DNA of 64,000 bases from Streptomyces sp. NBC_00536 (GCF_036346295.1 NZ_CP107819.1:3286001-3350000); one strand, 5' to 3'. Shown: positions 9,392 through 16,929, counted from the stretch's first letter. A program made the numbers and translations. Notes: generated from the sequence alone by a model not told the origin.

Positions 9392-9640
9392 ATGTCTCTA
9401 CTGTTCTTCGGCAAGGACCCCGACACGGACGAGGACCACTGCCCCACCGCGTGGGTGGACGATCAGAACGCCGACCTCGTCCTTCAGGGGTGGAAGGCGG
9501 ACGACGCGACGGAGAAGAGGTGTCTGGAGTTCGGCCCGATCCCCGACACCGAAGCCGTGATCCGGATTCCGGCCCGGATGGTGGCTCAGATCAGGAAGGC
9601 GTGCGATGCCGCAGAACGCTCAGCAGCCGAGCTTCGCTGA
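9392..9640 (+). CDS. small acidic hypothetical protein upstream of DUF6879
   Basis: 82-residue protein starting MSLLFFGKDPDTDEDHCPTA. Start chosen at ATG 9392 because GGGAGAGG lies just upstream; ATG 9368 is an alternative. It overlaps the start of the DUF6879 gene by 35 bp. Similar small proteins accompany DUF6879 in streptomycetes, as I recall; the function is unknown. GCAACAA at 9354-9360, upstream of the start, matches the motif upstream of the 81-aa gene. Confidence 0.7.
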   Translation: MSLLFFGKDPDTDEDHCPTAWVDDQNADLVLQGWKADDATEKRCLEFGPIPDTEAVIRIPARMVAQIRKACDAAERSAAELR

Positions 9641-10127
9641 GTGCATCCGGGACACACGCCACTCGGCGGTCCACCTGGAGATGCGCGACGACTACGGCGA
9701 CAACGACCGGTTCGCGGCATGGCGCCGCGGCGACCGGATCGACTGGGACGACCGGTCGTCGTGGTGGCGAGGGTTCCACGACCAGATCGCCGAAGCGGTC
9801 GCCCGCGGTGTGTCCATCCGCCGGGTCAGGGTCGTGAGCGAGCCGGTGGCCGAGTACATCCGCTGGGAGCACTACATGACCCGGGCCAACCTCGCCGCTG
9901 GCGAGCAGGTCCGATGGGTGCCCCGGCGTCTCGCATCGGACCTCGTGCTCCCCTGCAACGACTACTGGCTCTTCGACGAGGGGCTCGCGAGGGTGCACCA
10001 CTTCGCCGGAAACGGTTCGCTGGTCGCCGACGAATTCACCTCGGAGTCAGATCTCCTGAAATTGTTCGCCGCATCGTTCGAAACTGCTTGGGAGCGTGGC
10101 ATCCCGCACGAGGAGTACCAGGCCTGA
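9606..10127 (+). CDS. DUF6879 family protein
   Basis: 173-residue protein matching the actinobacterial DUF6879 family: FAECIRDTRHSAVHLEMRD near the N-terminus, RRVRVVSEPVAEYIRWEHY mid-protein and DYWLFDEGLARVHHF toward the end. The family typically sits next to XRE-DUF5753 regulators, as here (27 bp before the next gene). It is thought to belong to whiJ-like regulatory modules; its biochemical role is unknown. The start overlaps the upstream gene, suggesting coupling. Confidence 0.8.
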   Translation: MPQNAQQPSFAECIRDTRHSAVHLEMRDDYGDNDRFAAWRRGDRIDWDDRSSWWRGFHDQIAEAVARGVSIRRVRVVSEPVAEYIRWEHYMTRANLAAGEQVRWVPRRLASDLVLPCNDYWLFDEGLARVHHFAGNGSLVADEFTSESDLLKLFAASFETAWERGIPHEEYQA

Positions 10128-10154
10128 TCGTCCCCATCACCCATCAGTCAGCTC

Positions 10155-11003
10155 ATGCCTTCGTCTCCCTTCTCCAGTGCCCAGGCGGCCCGCGAGTCCG
10201 TGGCCGTGCGGCTCAAAGAACTGCGCCTGGACGCCGGCCTGACGATGCAAGGGCTGGCTGATCGGTGCGCCTGGAACAAGGCGAAAACGTCACGCATCGA
10301 GGCCGCGAGGACGACCCCTTCGGATGCCGACATCCGGACCTGGTGCGCGGCCTGCGGCGCCGACGGACAAGCCGCTGACCTCATCGCTTCCTCGCGATCT
10401 GCGGACTCGATGTACGTCGAGTGGCGGCGGATGCAGCGGACCGGGCTGCGCAGGCTCCAACAGGTGAATGTCCCGCTCTACGAGCGCACCCAGCTCTTCC
10501 GCGTGTACTGCTCCCGGGTCATGCCCGGTCTCCTCCAGACGCAGGGGTACGCCCACGCGCTTCTGTCGCTCATCGCGGATTTCCGCAGCCTCCCGAACGA
10601 TGTCGGCGAAGCCGCTGCGGCCCGCGTGGACCGGTCGCACATCATCCGTGACGGCATTCACCGCGTGGTCATGCTCATCGAGGAGGACGTACTCACCCAC
10701 CGCATCGGCGACGAAGCCGTGATGGCCGGCCAGCTGGGGCACCTGCTGACCGCGATGGCCTATCCGGCCGTCTCGCTCGGCATCATCCCCCGGTCCGCGC
10801 CCCGCGTGATGTGGGGCCCGGAGACGTTCACGGTGTTCGATGACAAGCGGGTCCACGTTGAGTTGCTGGCCGCGAAGGTCACTGTGACGACTCCGACGGA
10901 GGTGGAGGTGTACCGGAAGGCCTTCGCCCGGCTGGCCGAGATGGCGGTGTACGGACCCCGCGCCCGGTCCTTGATCAGCAAGGCAATTGACGCCATCGAG
11001 TGA
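10155..11003 (+). CDS. XRE family regulator with DUF5753 domain
   Basis: 282-residue regulator of the large Streptomyces helix-turn-helix plus DUF5753 group. HTH about 15-65 (LKELRLDAGLTMQGLADR...NKAKTSRIEAARTTPSD). The DUF5753 domain runs about 90-275 with ADSMYVEWRRMQRTGLRRLQ, YCSRVMPGLLQTQGYAHALL and TVFDDKRVHVELLAAKV. Partner genes in such systems are usually DUF397 proteins; here the downstream gene is a different 81-residue protein and then a peptide/methyltransferase pair. It probably controls that downstream set through the GCAACAA repeats at 11011-11030. Confidence 0.9.
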   Translation: MPSSPFSSAQAARESVAVRLKELRLDAGLTMQGLADRCAWNKAKTSRIEAARTTPSDADIRTWCAACGADGQAADLIASSRSADSMYVEWRRMQRTGLRRLQQVNVPLYERTQLFRVYCSRVMPGLLQTQGYAHALLSLIADFRSLPNDVGEAAAARVDRSHIIRDGIHRVVMLIEEDVLTHRIGDEAVMAGQLGHLLTAMAYPAVSLGIIPRSAPRVMWGPETFTVFDDKRVHVELLAAKVTVTTPTEVEVYRKAFARLAEMAVYGPRARSLISKAIDAIE

Positions 11004-11010
11004 TTGCCGC

Positions 11011-11030
11011 GCAACAATCTGCAACAACCT
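11011..11030. promoter_or_regulatory. candidate operator: 10-bp direct repeat
   Basis: GCAACAATCT followed directly by GCAACAACCT, a repeat of one helical turn, 37 bp before the ATG of the 81-aa gene. The same GCAACAA occurs at 9354-9360 upstream of the gene at 9392. It is a plausible binding site for the adjacent XRE-DUF5753 regulator. Confidence 0.45.
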
Positions 11031-11066
11031 GGACCGGAAACTTGGTTGGTTCGTAGCGTCGTTGTC

Positions 11067-11312
11067 ATGACGGATGACGAAGCCCCGAGAAGGTTGCAAC
11101 TGACCGGTGGTGCGCGTCTGGTGGGTGACCGCGTGGCGGTCGCTGCCAGGGTCTTCCGTGGCTCTGTGCAGCTCACCACGGAAGAGGTGTTCATGAGCGT
11201 GGATGACGCTTCGGTCCTGCAAGCGCAACTCTCCCGGGCGCTCGATGAGCGCTCGTTCCCCGGGCTCGAACAGCGGGCGCGGGAGAAGGCAAAAATGCGC
11301 CACGGCTTCTGA
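11067..11312 (+). CDS. 81-residue hypothetical protein
   Basis: Starts MTDDEAPRRLQLTGGARLVG and ends with the basic EQRAREKAKMRHGF. It is not the usual DUF397 partner and is not a family I recognise. The beta-rich first half (ARVFRGSVQLTTEEVFMSV) and helical second half (DASVLQAQLSRALDERSF) suggest a small folded protein. ATG 11067 is chosen over the upstream TTG at 11004. It lies between the regulator and the peptide/methyltransferase pair, so a role as peptide-binding partner or antagonist of the regulator is possible but unproven. Confidence 0.65.
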   Translation: MTDDEAPRRLQLTGGARLVGDRVAVAARVFRGSVQLTTEEVFMSVDDASVLQAQLSRALDERSFPGLEQRAREKAKMRHGF

Positions 11313-11355
11313 TCCGTCACCTCGTATCCCGCGATCGACAGGAAGCGAGTCCGAG

Positions 11356-11472
11356 ATGGGCAAGAAGGGTGGAGATCACTCCGGTACGCCGGACACCTCC
11401 AGCAGCGACGGCCACCGGGACAAGCCGCCGGGTCCGACCCGGCCGTACGAGCCCCCGCCGAAGAAGAAGTGA
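11356..11472 (+). CDS. 38-aa Asp/Ser/Thr-rich peptide, candidate RiPP precursor
   Basis: A 38-codon ORF, MGKKGGDHSGTPDTSSSDGH then RDKPPGPTRPYEPPPKKK, ending 6 bp before the methyltransferase start. Four Asp residues (7, 13, 18, 22) lie in a flexible Gly/Ser/Thr stretch, followed by His, Thr, Gly and Lys; Asp18-Gly19 is the most succinimide-prone dipeptide. Basic residues bracket the stretch and the tail is Pro-rich. AGGAAG lies 10 nt upstream of the ATG. A longer in-frame ATG at 11203 overlaps the 81-aa gene and is less likely. Placement in front of an isoaspartate-type methyltransferase suggests it is that enzyme's substrate; this is inference. Confidence 0.55.
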   Translation: MGKKGGDHSGTPDTSSSDGHRDKPPGPTRPYEPPPKKK

Positions 11473-11478
11473 GGTCGG

Positions 11479-12594
11479 ATGACGACACAGCGGCGGCTTC
11501 TGCACAGCCTGCTGGGGAAGGGTGTGGTGCCGCCTGAGTGGCGGGACGCGGTGGCGTCGGTGGATCGGGCGCTGTTCATTCCCGAGGTGATCGTGGGCGG
11601 TGACTTCGCCGACGACCCGGAAGAGTGGTTGCGGATCGTCTACGCGGACGGTCCGGTCGTGACCCAGGTCAATGACGGGAAGCCCACGGCGAGCGACGCC
11701 TTCCGGCTGCACACCTCGTCGTCGTCCATGCCCTCGATCATGCTCGACATGCTCGGGCTGCTGGATGTGCGCGACGGGGATCGGGTGCTGGAGGTCGGCA
11801 CCGGAACCGGGTACAACGCGGCATGGCTTTCCCACCGCCTGGGCGAGGCCCGCGTGACAAGCGTGGAGCTGGACGAGGCGGTGCTGGCCCTGGCCGACCG
11901 GAACCTGAGGCGGGCGGGATTCCATCCGACGACGGTGCTCGGCGACGGCCGTGACGGCCACCGCCGGGGCGCGCCGTACGAGCGGATCATCTGCACCTGC
12001 ACCATGCGGGACGTGCCGCAGGCGTGGCTGGAGCAGTGCCCGGACGGGCGGATCGTCACCCCGTGGGGCAGCAGCTTCTTCAGCGGTTCGTTCGCCACGC
12101 TGGACGTGGTGGACGGGGAGGCGCAGGGCTCGTTCTCCGGCTCGCCCGCCTTCATGTGGGACCGCACCCATCGGGGCGGGGCCGGGCGCGTCTCCGACCT
12201 TTACCACGAGCGGGAGGAGGGGAAGAAGGGGACGACGGATGTCCCGCCCCAGAACGTCATCCAGGACGATCCGGCGTTCTTCATCGGCCTGAGCGTCACC
12301 GATGCGTGGTTCCGGTGGTGCGGCGCGGACGACGGCAGCGGGGAGGCCACCTTGTGGTTCTTCGCCGACGACGGCACGTCGTGGGCCACGGTGGAGTACG
12401 TGCCGGACGCGGCGACGTACGAGGTGGAGCAGTACGGCCACCGGGCGCTGTGGGACGAGGTGCGCGACGCCTTCCTGAGGTGGCACGACCTCGGGAAGCC
12501 GGAACGCTCCCGCTTCGGGCTGTCGGTGGACAGGAACGGTCAGCGGGTGTACCTGACGAAGGAAGCCCCGGCCGGTGGGCCGGGGCTTCCTTGA
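11479..12594 (+). CDS. PIMT-like O-methyltransferase with C-terminal extension
   Basis: 371-residue SAM-dependent methyltransferase of the protein-L-isoaspartate O-methyltransferase family. SAM motif I VLEVGTGTGYNAAWL is at about 103-117, preceded by the substrate-loop region HTSSSSMPSIM (about 78-88). Repair-type PIMTs are about 200-230 residues; this one has ~150 extra C-terminal residues, as do RiPP-associated PIMTs that methylate Asp side chains to form aspartimide. It is 6 bp after the 38-aa ORF. No ATP-grasp or lanthipeptide enzyme is near, which fits a minimal imiditide-like system better than a graspetide one. The last codons form the terminator hairpin. Confidence 0.85.
   Translation: MTTQRRLLHSLLGKGVVPPEWRDAVASVDRALFIPEVIVGGDFADDPEEWLRIVYADGPVVTQVNDGKPTASDAFRLHTSSSSMPSIMLDMLGLLDVRDGDRVLEVGTGTGYNAAWLSHRLGEARVTSVELDEAVLALADRNLRRAGFHPTTVLGDGRDGHRRGAPYERIICTCTMRDVPQAWLEQCPDGRIVTPWGSSFFSGSFATLDVVDGEAQGSFSGSPAFMWDRTHRGGAGRVSDLYHEREEGKKGTTDVPPQNVIQDDPAFFIGLSVTDAWFRWCGADDGSGEATLWFFADDGTSWATVEYVPDAATYEVEQYGHRALWDEVRDAFLRWHDLGKPERSRFGLSVDRNGQRVYLTKEAPAGGPGLP
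12561..12590. terminator. hairpin overlapping the methyltransferase 3' end
   Basis: 13-bp perfect stem (12561-12573 with 12578-12590, GGAAGCCCCGGCC) with loop GGTG, inside the last coding codons; the stop is at 12592-12594. It separates this gene from the convergent acyl-CoA dehydrogenase. Confidence 0.75.
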
Positions 12595-12609
12595 CCTGCG
12601 AAAACCTTG

Positions 12610-13776
12610 CTACGGGAGGTTGCGCGCCATGACGATGCGCTGGACCTGGTTCGTGCCTTCGTAAATTTGTGTGATTTTCGCGTCGCGCATCATGCGCTCC
12701 ACCGGGTAGTCGCGGGTGTAGCCGTAGCCGCCGAGGAGCTGGACGGCGTCCGTGGTGACCTCCATGGCCACGTCGGAGGCGAAGCACTTGGCCGCGGCGC
12801 CGAAGAAGGTGAGGTCGGCATCGACGCGCTCCGACTTGGCGGCGGCCGCGTACGTCAGCTGGCGGGCGGCCTCCAGCTTCATGGCCATGTCCGCGAGCAT
12901 GAACTGCACGCCTTGGAAGTCGCCGATCGGCTTGCCGAACTGCTTGCGCTCCTGGACGTAGCCCTTGGCGTAGTCCAGGGCGCCCTGGGCGATGCCGAGC
13001 GCCTGGGCCGCGATGGTGATGCGGGTGTGGTCCAGGGTCTTCATCGCGGTGGCGAAGCCGGTGCCCTCGGCGCCGATCATGCGGTCGGCCGGGATGCGCA
13101 CGTTGTCGAGGTAGACCTCGCGGGTCGGCGAGCCCTTGATGCCGAGCTTCTTCTCCGGGGCGCCGAAGGAGACGCCTTCGTCGCTCTTTTCGACTACGAA
13201 GGCGCTGATGCCCTTCGAGCGCTTCTCCGGGTCGGTGACGGCCATCACCGTGTAGTACTCGGAGACGCCCGCGTTGGTGATCCAGCGCTTGACGCCGTTG
13301 AGGACCCAGAAGTCGCCGTCGCGCACCGCGCGGGTCTTCATGCCGGCCGCGTCCGAGCCCGCGTCGGGCTCGGAGAGCGCGTACGAGAACATCGCGTCGC
13401 CCTTGGCCAGCGGGCCCAGGTACTTCGCCTTCAGCTCCTCGGAGCCGGAGAGGATCACCGGGAGCGAGCCGAGCTTGTTGACGGCCGGGATCAGGGAGGA
13501 GGACGCGCAGACGCGGGCCACTTCCTCGATCACGATCACGGTGGCGAGGGCGTCGGCGCCCGCGCCGCCGTAGCTCTCGGGCACGTGGACGGCGTGCAGG
13601 TCGCTGGCGACGAGCGCGTCCAGGGCCTCCTGCGGGAAGCGGGACTCTTCGTCGACGGCCGCCGCGAACGGGAGGATCTTGGCCTCGGCGAGCGAGCGGA
13701 CCGACTCGCGGAGCATGTCGTGCTCCTCGGCCGGGCGGTACAGGTCGAAGTCGGCAGAACCCGCCAAGACTCTCAC
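12610..13776 (-). CDS. acyl-CoA dehydrogenase
   Basis: 388-residue FAD-dependent acyl-CoA dehydrogenase, first step of beta-oxidation or branched-chain acyl-CoA catabolism. The flavin-binding middle domain shows MFSYALSEPDAGSDAAGMKTRA and WVLNGVKRWITNAG. The C-terminal helical domain has QERKQFGKPIGDFQGVQFML, QLLGGYGYTRDYPVERMMRD and IYEGTNQVQRIVMARNLP, where the usual EGT(N/S) active-site region lies. Length and order are typical. It is a single gene with the start at ATG 13776. Substrate class is uncertain. Confidence 0.93.
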   Translation of the reverse strand: MRVLAGSADFDLYRPAEEHDMLRESVRSLAEAKILPFAAAVDEESRFPQEALDALVASDLHAVHVPESYGGAGADALATVIVIEEVARVCASSSLIPAVNKLGSLPVILSGSEELKAKYLGPLAKGDAMFSYALSEPDAGSDAAGMKTRAVRDGDFWVLNGVKRWITNAGVSEYYTVMAVTDPEKRSKGISAFVVEKSDEGVSFGAPEKKLGIKGSPTREVYLDNVRIPADRMIGAEGTGFATAMKTLDHTRITIAAQALGIAQGALDYAKGYVQERKQFGKPIGDFQGVQFMLADMAMKLEAARQLTYAAAAKSERVDADLTFFGAAAKCFASDVAMEVTTDAVQLLGGYGYTRDYPVERMMRDAKITQIYEGTNQVQRIVMARNLP

Positions 13777-13905
13777 TCCCCAAGGTGATGCGTGATGCTA
13801 ACTACCGTTAAGTAACCCAGAGCTTAGTGTCCCGGCCCGATCACGGATACGTGAGCCGCACGTGAGTTGCGTGACAGCCGGTGCGCGGCCGCGGCCCCGC
13901 TGCCG

Positions 13906-13965
13906 GGTACGGGGACCGATACGGGGACCGGTACGGGGGCCGGTACGGGGATCGATACGGGGGAA
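13906..13965. repeat. five tandem 12-bp units
   Basis: Units GGTACGGGGACC, GATACGGGGACC, GGTACGGGGGCC, GGTACGGGGATC, GATACGGGGGAA follow each other without gaps, 65 bp upstream of the UDP-glucose dehydrogenase start. They are in phase with that gene (would read G/D-R-Y-G), but the gene's own ribosome binding site is downstream of them. Confidence 0.85.
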
Positions 13966-14030
13966 CGTCCCCACGTCACGGCCCGACTATGCTCGGTGGC
14001 CGCAATCGGCCCCGCACCTTTGGAGCACGC

Positions 14031-15371
14031 ATGGCCCCCAAGATCACTGTGATCGGTACCGGCTATCTCGGCGCCACGCACGCCGCCGCCATGGCCGAAC
14101 TGGGCTTCGACGTGCTCGGGCTGGACATCGTCCCGGAGAAGATCGAGATGCTGGCCGCGGGCCGGGTACCGATGTACGAACCGGGGCTGGAGGAGCTGCT
14201 CGGCGCGCACGTCGCCGGGCTGCCGGGCGCGAGCGGGCGGCTGCGCTTCACCACCTCCTGGGAGGAGGTCGGCGCCTTCGGCGACGTCCACTTCGTCTGT
14301 GTGAACACTCCGCAGAAGCACGGCGAGTACGCCTGCGACATGTCCTACGTCGACTCCGCGATCGAATCCCTGGCCCCGCACCTGACCAGGCCCGCCCTGG
14401 TCGTCGGCAAGTCCACCGTGCCGGTGGGCTCGGCCGCGCGGCTGGCCGCCCGGCTCACCGAGCTGGCCCCGGCGGGCGAGGACGTGGAGCTGGCCTGGAA
14501 CCCGGAATTCCTGCGGGAGGGCTTCGCCGTCCAGGACACCCTGCACCCGGACCGGATCGTGATCGGCGTCCAGGGCGAGACCGCGGAGAAGGTGCTGCGC
14601 GAGGTGTACGCGACCCCGCTCGGCGAGGGCTCGCCGCTCGTGGTGACCGACTTCCCGACGGCCGAGCTGGTCAAGACCGCCGCGAACTCCTTCCTCGCCA
14701 CGAAGATCTCCTTCATCAACGCGATGGCCGAGGTCTGCGAGGCCGCGGGCGGCGACGTGGTGAAGCTGGCCGAGGCGATCGGGCACGACGACCGGATCGG
14801 GAAGAAGTTCCTGCGCGCCGGGATCGGCTTCGGCGGCGGCTGCCTGCCGAAGGACATCCGGGCCTTCATGGCCCGCGCGGGCGAGCTGGGCGCCGACCAG
14901 GCGCTGACCTTCCTGCGGGAGGTCGACTCGATCAACATGCGCCGCCGCGGGCACATGGTCGAGCTGGCCCGCGACGCGGTGGGCGGCTCGTTCCTCGGCA
15001 AGCGGGTCGCCGTCCTCGGGGCCACCTTCAAGCCGGACTCGGACGACGTACGGGATTCGCCCGCGCTGAACGTCGCCGGGCAGATCCACCTCCAGGGCGG
15101 CCAGGTGACGGTCTACGACCCGAAGGGCATGGACAACGCCCGCCGCGTCTTCCCGACCCTCGCCTACGCCGACTCCGCGGTGGCGGCGGTGACGGGTGCG
15201 GACGTCGTCCTGCACCTCACCGAATGGACCGAGTTCCGCGACCTGGACCCGGCGGCCCTGACCCCCCTCGTCTCGGACCCCCTGATCCTGGACGGCCGCA
15301 ATGCGCTGGACGCTGCGCGCTGGCGGGCGGCGGGCTGGACCTACCGCGCGATGGGGCGCCCGCGGGCGTAG
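14031..15371 (+). CDS. UDP-glucose 6-dehydrogenase family protein
   Basis: 446-residue UDP-glucose/GDP-mannose dehydrogenase, which oxidises a sugar nucleotide to the uronic acid with two NAD+. N-terminal Rossmann motif ITVIGTGYLGATHAAAMAELG, central LAWNPEFLREGFAVQDTLHPDR, catalytic Cys in GFGGGCLPKD and C-terminal AVLGATFKPDSDDVRDSP. TTTGGAGCACGC in front of ATG 14031 supports this start; the frame stays open 50 codons further up through a 12-bp repeat. The last ~25 codons and ~140 bp beyond are duplicated downstream (15559-15764). The product likely feeds envelope polysaccharide. Confidence 0.93.
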   Translation: MAPKITVIGTGYLGATHAAAMAELGFDVLGLDIVPEKIEMLAAGRVPMYEPGLEELLGAHVAGLPGASGRLRFTTSWEEVGAFGDVHFVCVNTPQKHGEYACDMSYVDSAIESLAPHLTRPALVVGKSTVPVGSAARLAARLTELAPAGEDVELAWNPEFLREGFAVQDTLHPDRIVIGVQGETAEKVLREVYATPLGEGSPLVVTDFPTAELVKTAANSFLATKISFINAMAEVCEAAGGDVVKLAEAIGHDDRIGKKFLRAGIGFGGGCLPKDIRAFMARAGELGADQALTFLREVDSINMRRRGHMVELARDAVGGSFLGKRVAVLGATFKPDSDDVRDSPALNVAGQIHLQGGQVTVYDPKGMDNARRVFPTLAYADSAVAAVTGADVVLHLTEWTEFRDLDPAALTPLVSDPLILDGRNALDAARWRAAGWTYRAMGRPRA

Positions 15372-15764
15372 GTCCCGTAGGGGCCGGGCCGCCCCCGCCC
15401 CCGCCCCCGCGCACCGGCCGCCCCAGCGGGGAACCCGGCACCCCTGGGCGCCAGCGGCCCCCAGGCCCCGACGGACGGAGTCCGGCGCAGCCGGGCGAAG
15501 CCGGGGAGGCCCCCCGGGGGCCGAGCCGTGCGAGCGCGGCGTCGAGAAGAGGTCCGGCCGCAATGCGCCGGACGCTGCGCGCTGGCGGGCGGCGGGCTGG
15601 ACCTACCGCGCGATGGGGCGCCCGCGGGCGTAGGTCCCGTAAGGGCCGGGCCGCCCCCGCCCCCGCGCACCGGCCGCCCCAGCGGGGAACCCGGCACCCC
15701 TGGGCACCAGCGGCCCCCAGGCCCCGACGGACGGAGTCCGGCGCAGCCGGGCGAAGCCGGGGAG
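15293..15764. repeat. direct duplication of the dehydrogenase 3' end
   Basis: 15298-15509 recurs at 15559-15764 (offset 261 bp) with a few substitutions and one 6-bp deletion in a CCCCCG run. The first copy encodes the C-terminus NALDAARWRAAGWTYRAMGR; the second copy keeps that reading but lies outside any gene. High identity suggests a recent event. Confidence 0.9.
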
Positions 15765-15788
15765 GGCGCTGCGCGGGCCGTTTTCCCT

Positions 15789-15827
15789 CCGGGGGCGCCT
15801 CGAACGCCGGCGAGGCTGAAATGCCCC
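15789..15827 (+). repeat. dispersed intergenic repeat copy
   Basis: GGGGGCGCCTCGAACGCCGG followed by CGAGGCTGAAATGCC, one member of the family with core CTCAAACGCCGGCGGGGCTG, located between convergent genes. Confidence 0.8.
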
Positions 15828-15840
15828 GCCTGCCTCTGCG

Positions 15841-16929
15841 CTACGCCCCCCGCCGGTGTTGGGCCGCGCGGGCGGTGAATTCCGCGTCGCGGAGGACGCG
15901 TTGGGCGTTGTCCCAGGTCAGGAGGGACAGGTCCGGTTCCGTCCAGCCTCGGTCGAGGAGTTCCGCGATCAGGCGGGGGTAGCCGGAGGCGTCGGTCAGG
16001 CCCGCTGGGCGGGGGGTGGGCGGGTCGGTGCCGAAGGCGGCGCCGAGGCCGACGCAGTGCGGGCCCGCCACCGCGCGTACGTGGTCCAGGTGGTCCGCCA
16101 CCGCGTGCAGCGAGTCGCCGGTCTGGGCGGAGGCGAAGGTGACCATGCACAGGCCGCCCGCCGCGCGCAGGGCCAGCAGGACCTCGTCGGAGACGTTGCC
16201 GGGGTGCGGGGTGAGGGCGGCGGCGGCCGTGTGGGAGATGAGGACCGGGGCCTTCGAGGCGCCCGCGATCTGGACGGACACGGCGTCGTCGCACCCGGTC
16301 AGGTCGATGAGCACCGCGAGCCGGTTCAGTTCGCGCACCACTTCGTGCCCGAAGGCCGTCAGCCCCTGTTCCGCCCAGGCGGCGCCGGCCGGGGCCACGC
16401 TGCGCACGCCCAGGGCGTGCAGGGCCCGCAGGGTGCCGAGGGAGTCGGTCAGGGTGCGGCCGGGCGCCGGGCCGAGGAACGAGGCGATCCGCCCCCGGTT
16501 GCGCGCGTCGGCCATGTCGTCCGCGCACAGCGCGAGGCTCAGGCTGTCGGGGTAGCGCCGGATCAGGCTCTGCGCGGCGTCGATCTGTTCGAGGGTCTCC
16601 GCCACCACCCCGTCCCGGCCGTCCGGCCCGGGGGTGAGCAGCGACCAGAACTGGGCGCCGACCGCGCCGGCCCGTAGCCGGGGGATGTCGGTGTCCACAC
16701 CGCCCTCGGGGGTGTCGATGTTGTCGTGGTACGGGCTCTGGCGCAGGGTCCACAGCAGGGTGTTGCACCCGTCGGCGACGGGATGGACGGCCAGGAGTGC
16801 GGCGGCCCGGTCGAGCGCTCCGGGCAGCCCCGCGGCGGGCGCGGGTACGGGCGCGGGGTCGGCTCCGGCGGAGCCGGGGGCAGCGGGGGCGGAGCCCACG
16901 TGCGCGGGATCGTCCTGCAGGTCGGCCAT
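15841..16929 (-). CDS. M19 dipeptidase-like pseudoenzyme
   Basis: 362-residue member of the membrane-dipeptidase (M19) family, paralogous to the next gene. Metal sites of the active paralogue are missing: GHNDLPW is GCNTLLW here (His and Asp lost), the Glu of GAEGGHS is replaced in GPAPGRT, VDLSHV is IDLTGC (His lost) and GGDYDG is GAAFGT; only the His of ISHTAA remains. It is therefore unlikely to be a zinc peptidase and may bind ligand or be a decaying copy, although the frame is intact. Start ATG 16929 has GGAG 8 nt upstream; an upstream ATG at 16986 has no good site. Confidence 0.85.
   Translation of the reverse strand: MADLQDDPAHVGSAPAAPGSAGADPAPVPAPAAGLPGALDRAAALLAVHPVADGCNTLLWTLRQSPYHDNIDTPEGGVDTDIPRLRAGAVGAQFWSLLTPGPDGRDGVVAETLEQIDAAQSLIRRYPDSLSLALCADDMADARNRGRIASFLGPAPGRTLTDSLGTLRALHALGVRSVAPAGAAWAEQGLTAFGHEVVRELNRLAVLIDLTGCDDAVSVQIAGASKAPVLISHTAAAALTPHPGNVSDEVLLALRAAGGLCMVTFASAQTGDSLHAVADHLDHVRAVAGPHCVGLGAAFGTDPPTPRPAGLTDASGYPRLIAELLDRGWTEPDLSLLTWDNAQRVLRDAEFTARAAQHRRGA

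Noticed and set aside
11203..11472. 89-aa version of the small peptide ORF starting at 11203
   Set aside because: It would overlap the 81-aa gene out of frame by 110 bp, and AGGAAG lies near the internal ATG at 11356, so the 38-aa form is preferred.
12610..13776. TTA strings in the acyl-CoA dehydrogenase, enolase, thiolase and urocanase genes
   Set aside because: All are out of frame (for example ATT TAC or GGT TAC), so they are not bldA-dependent codons.
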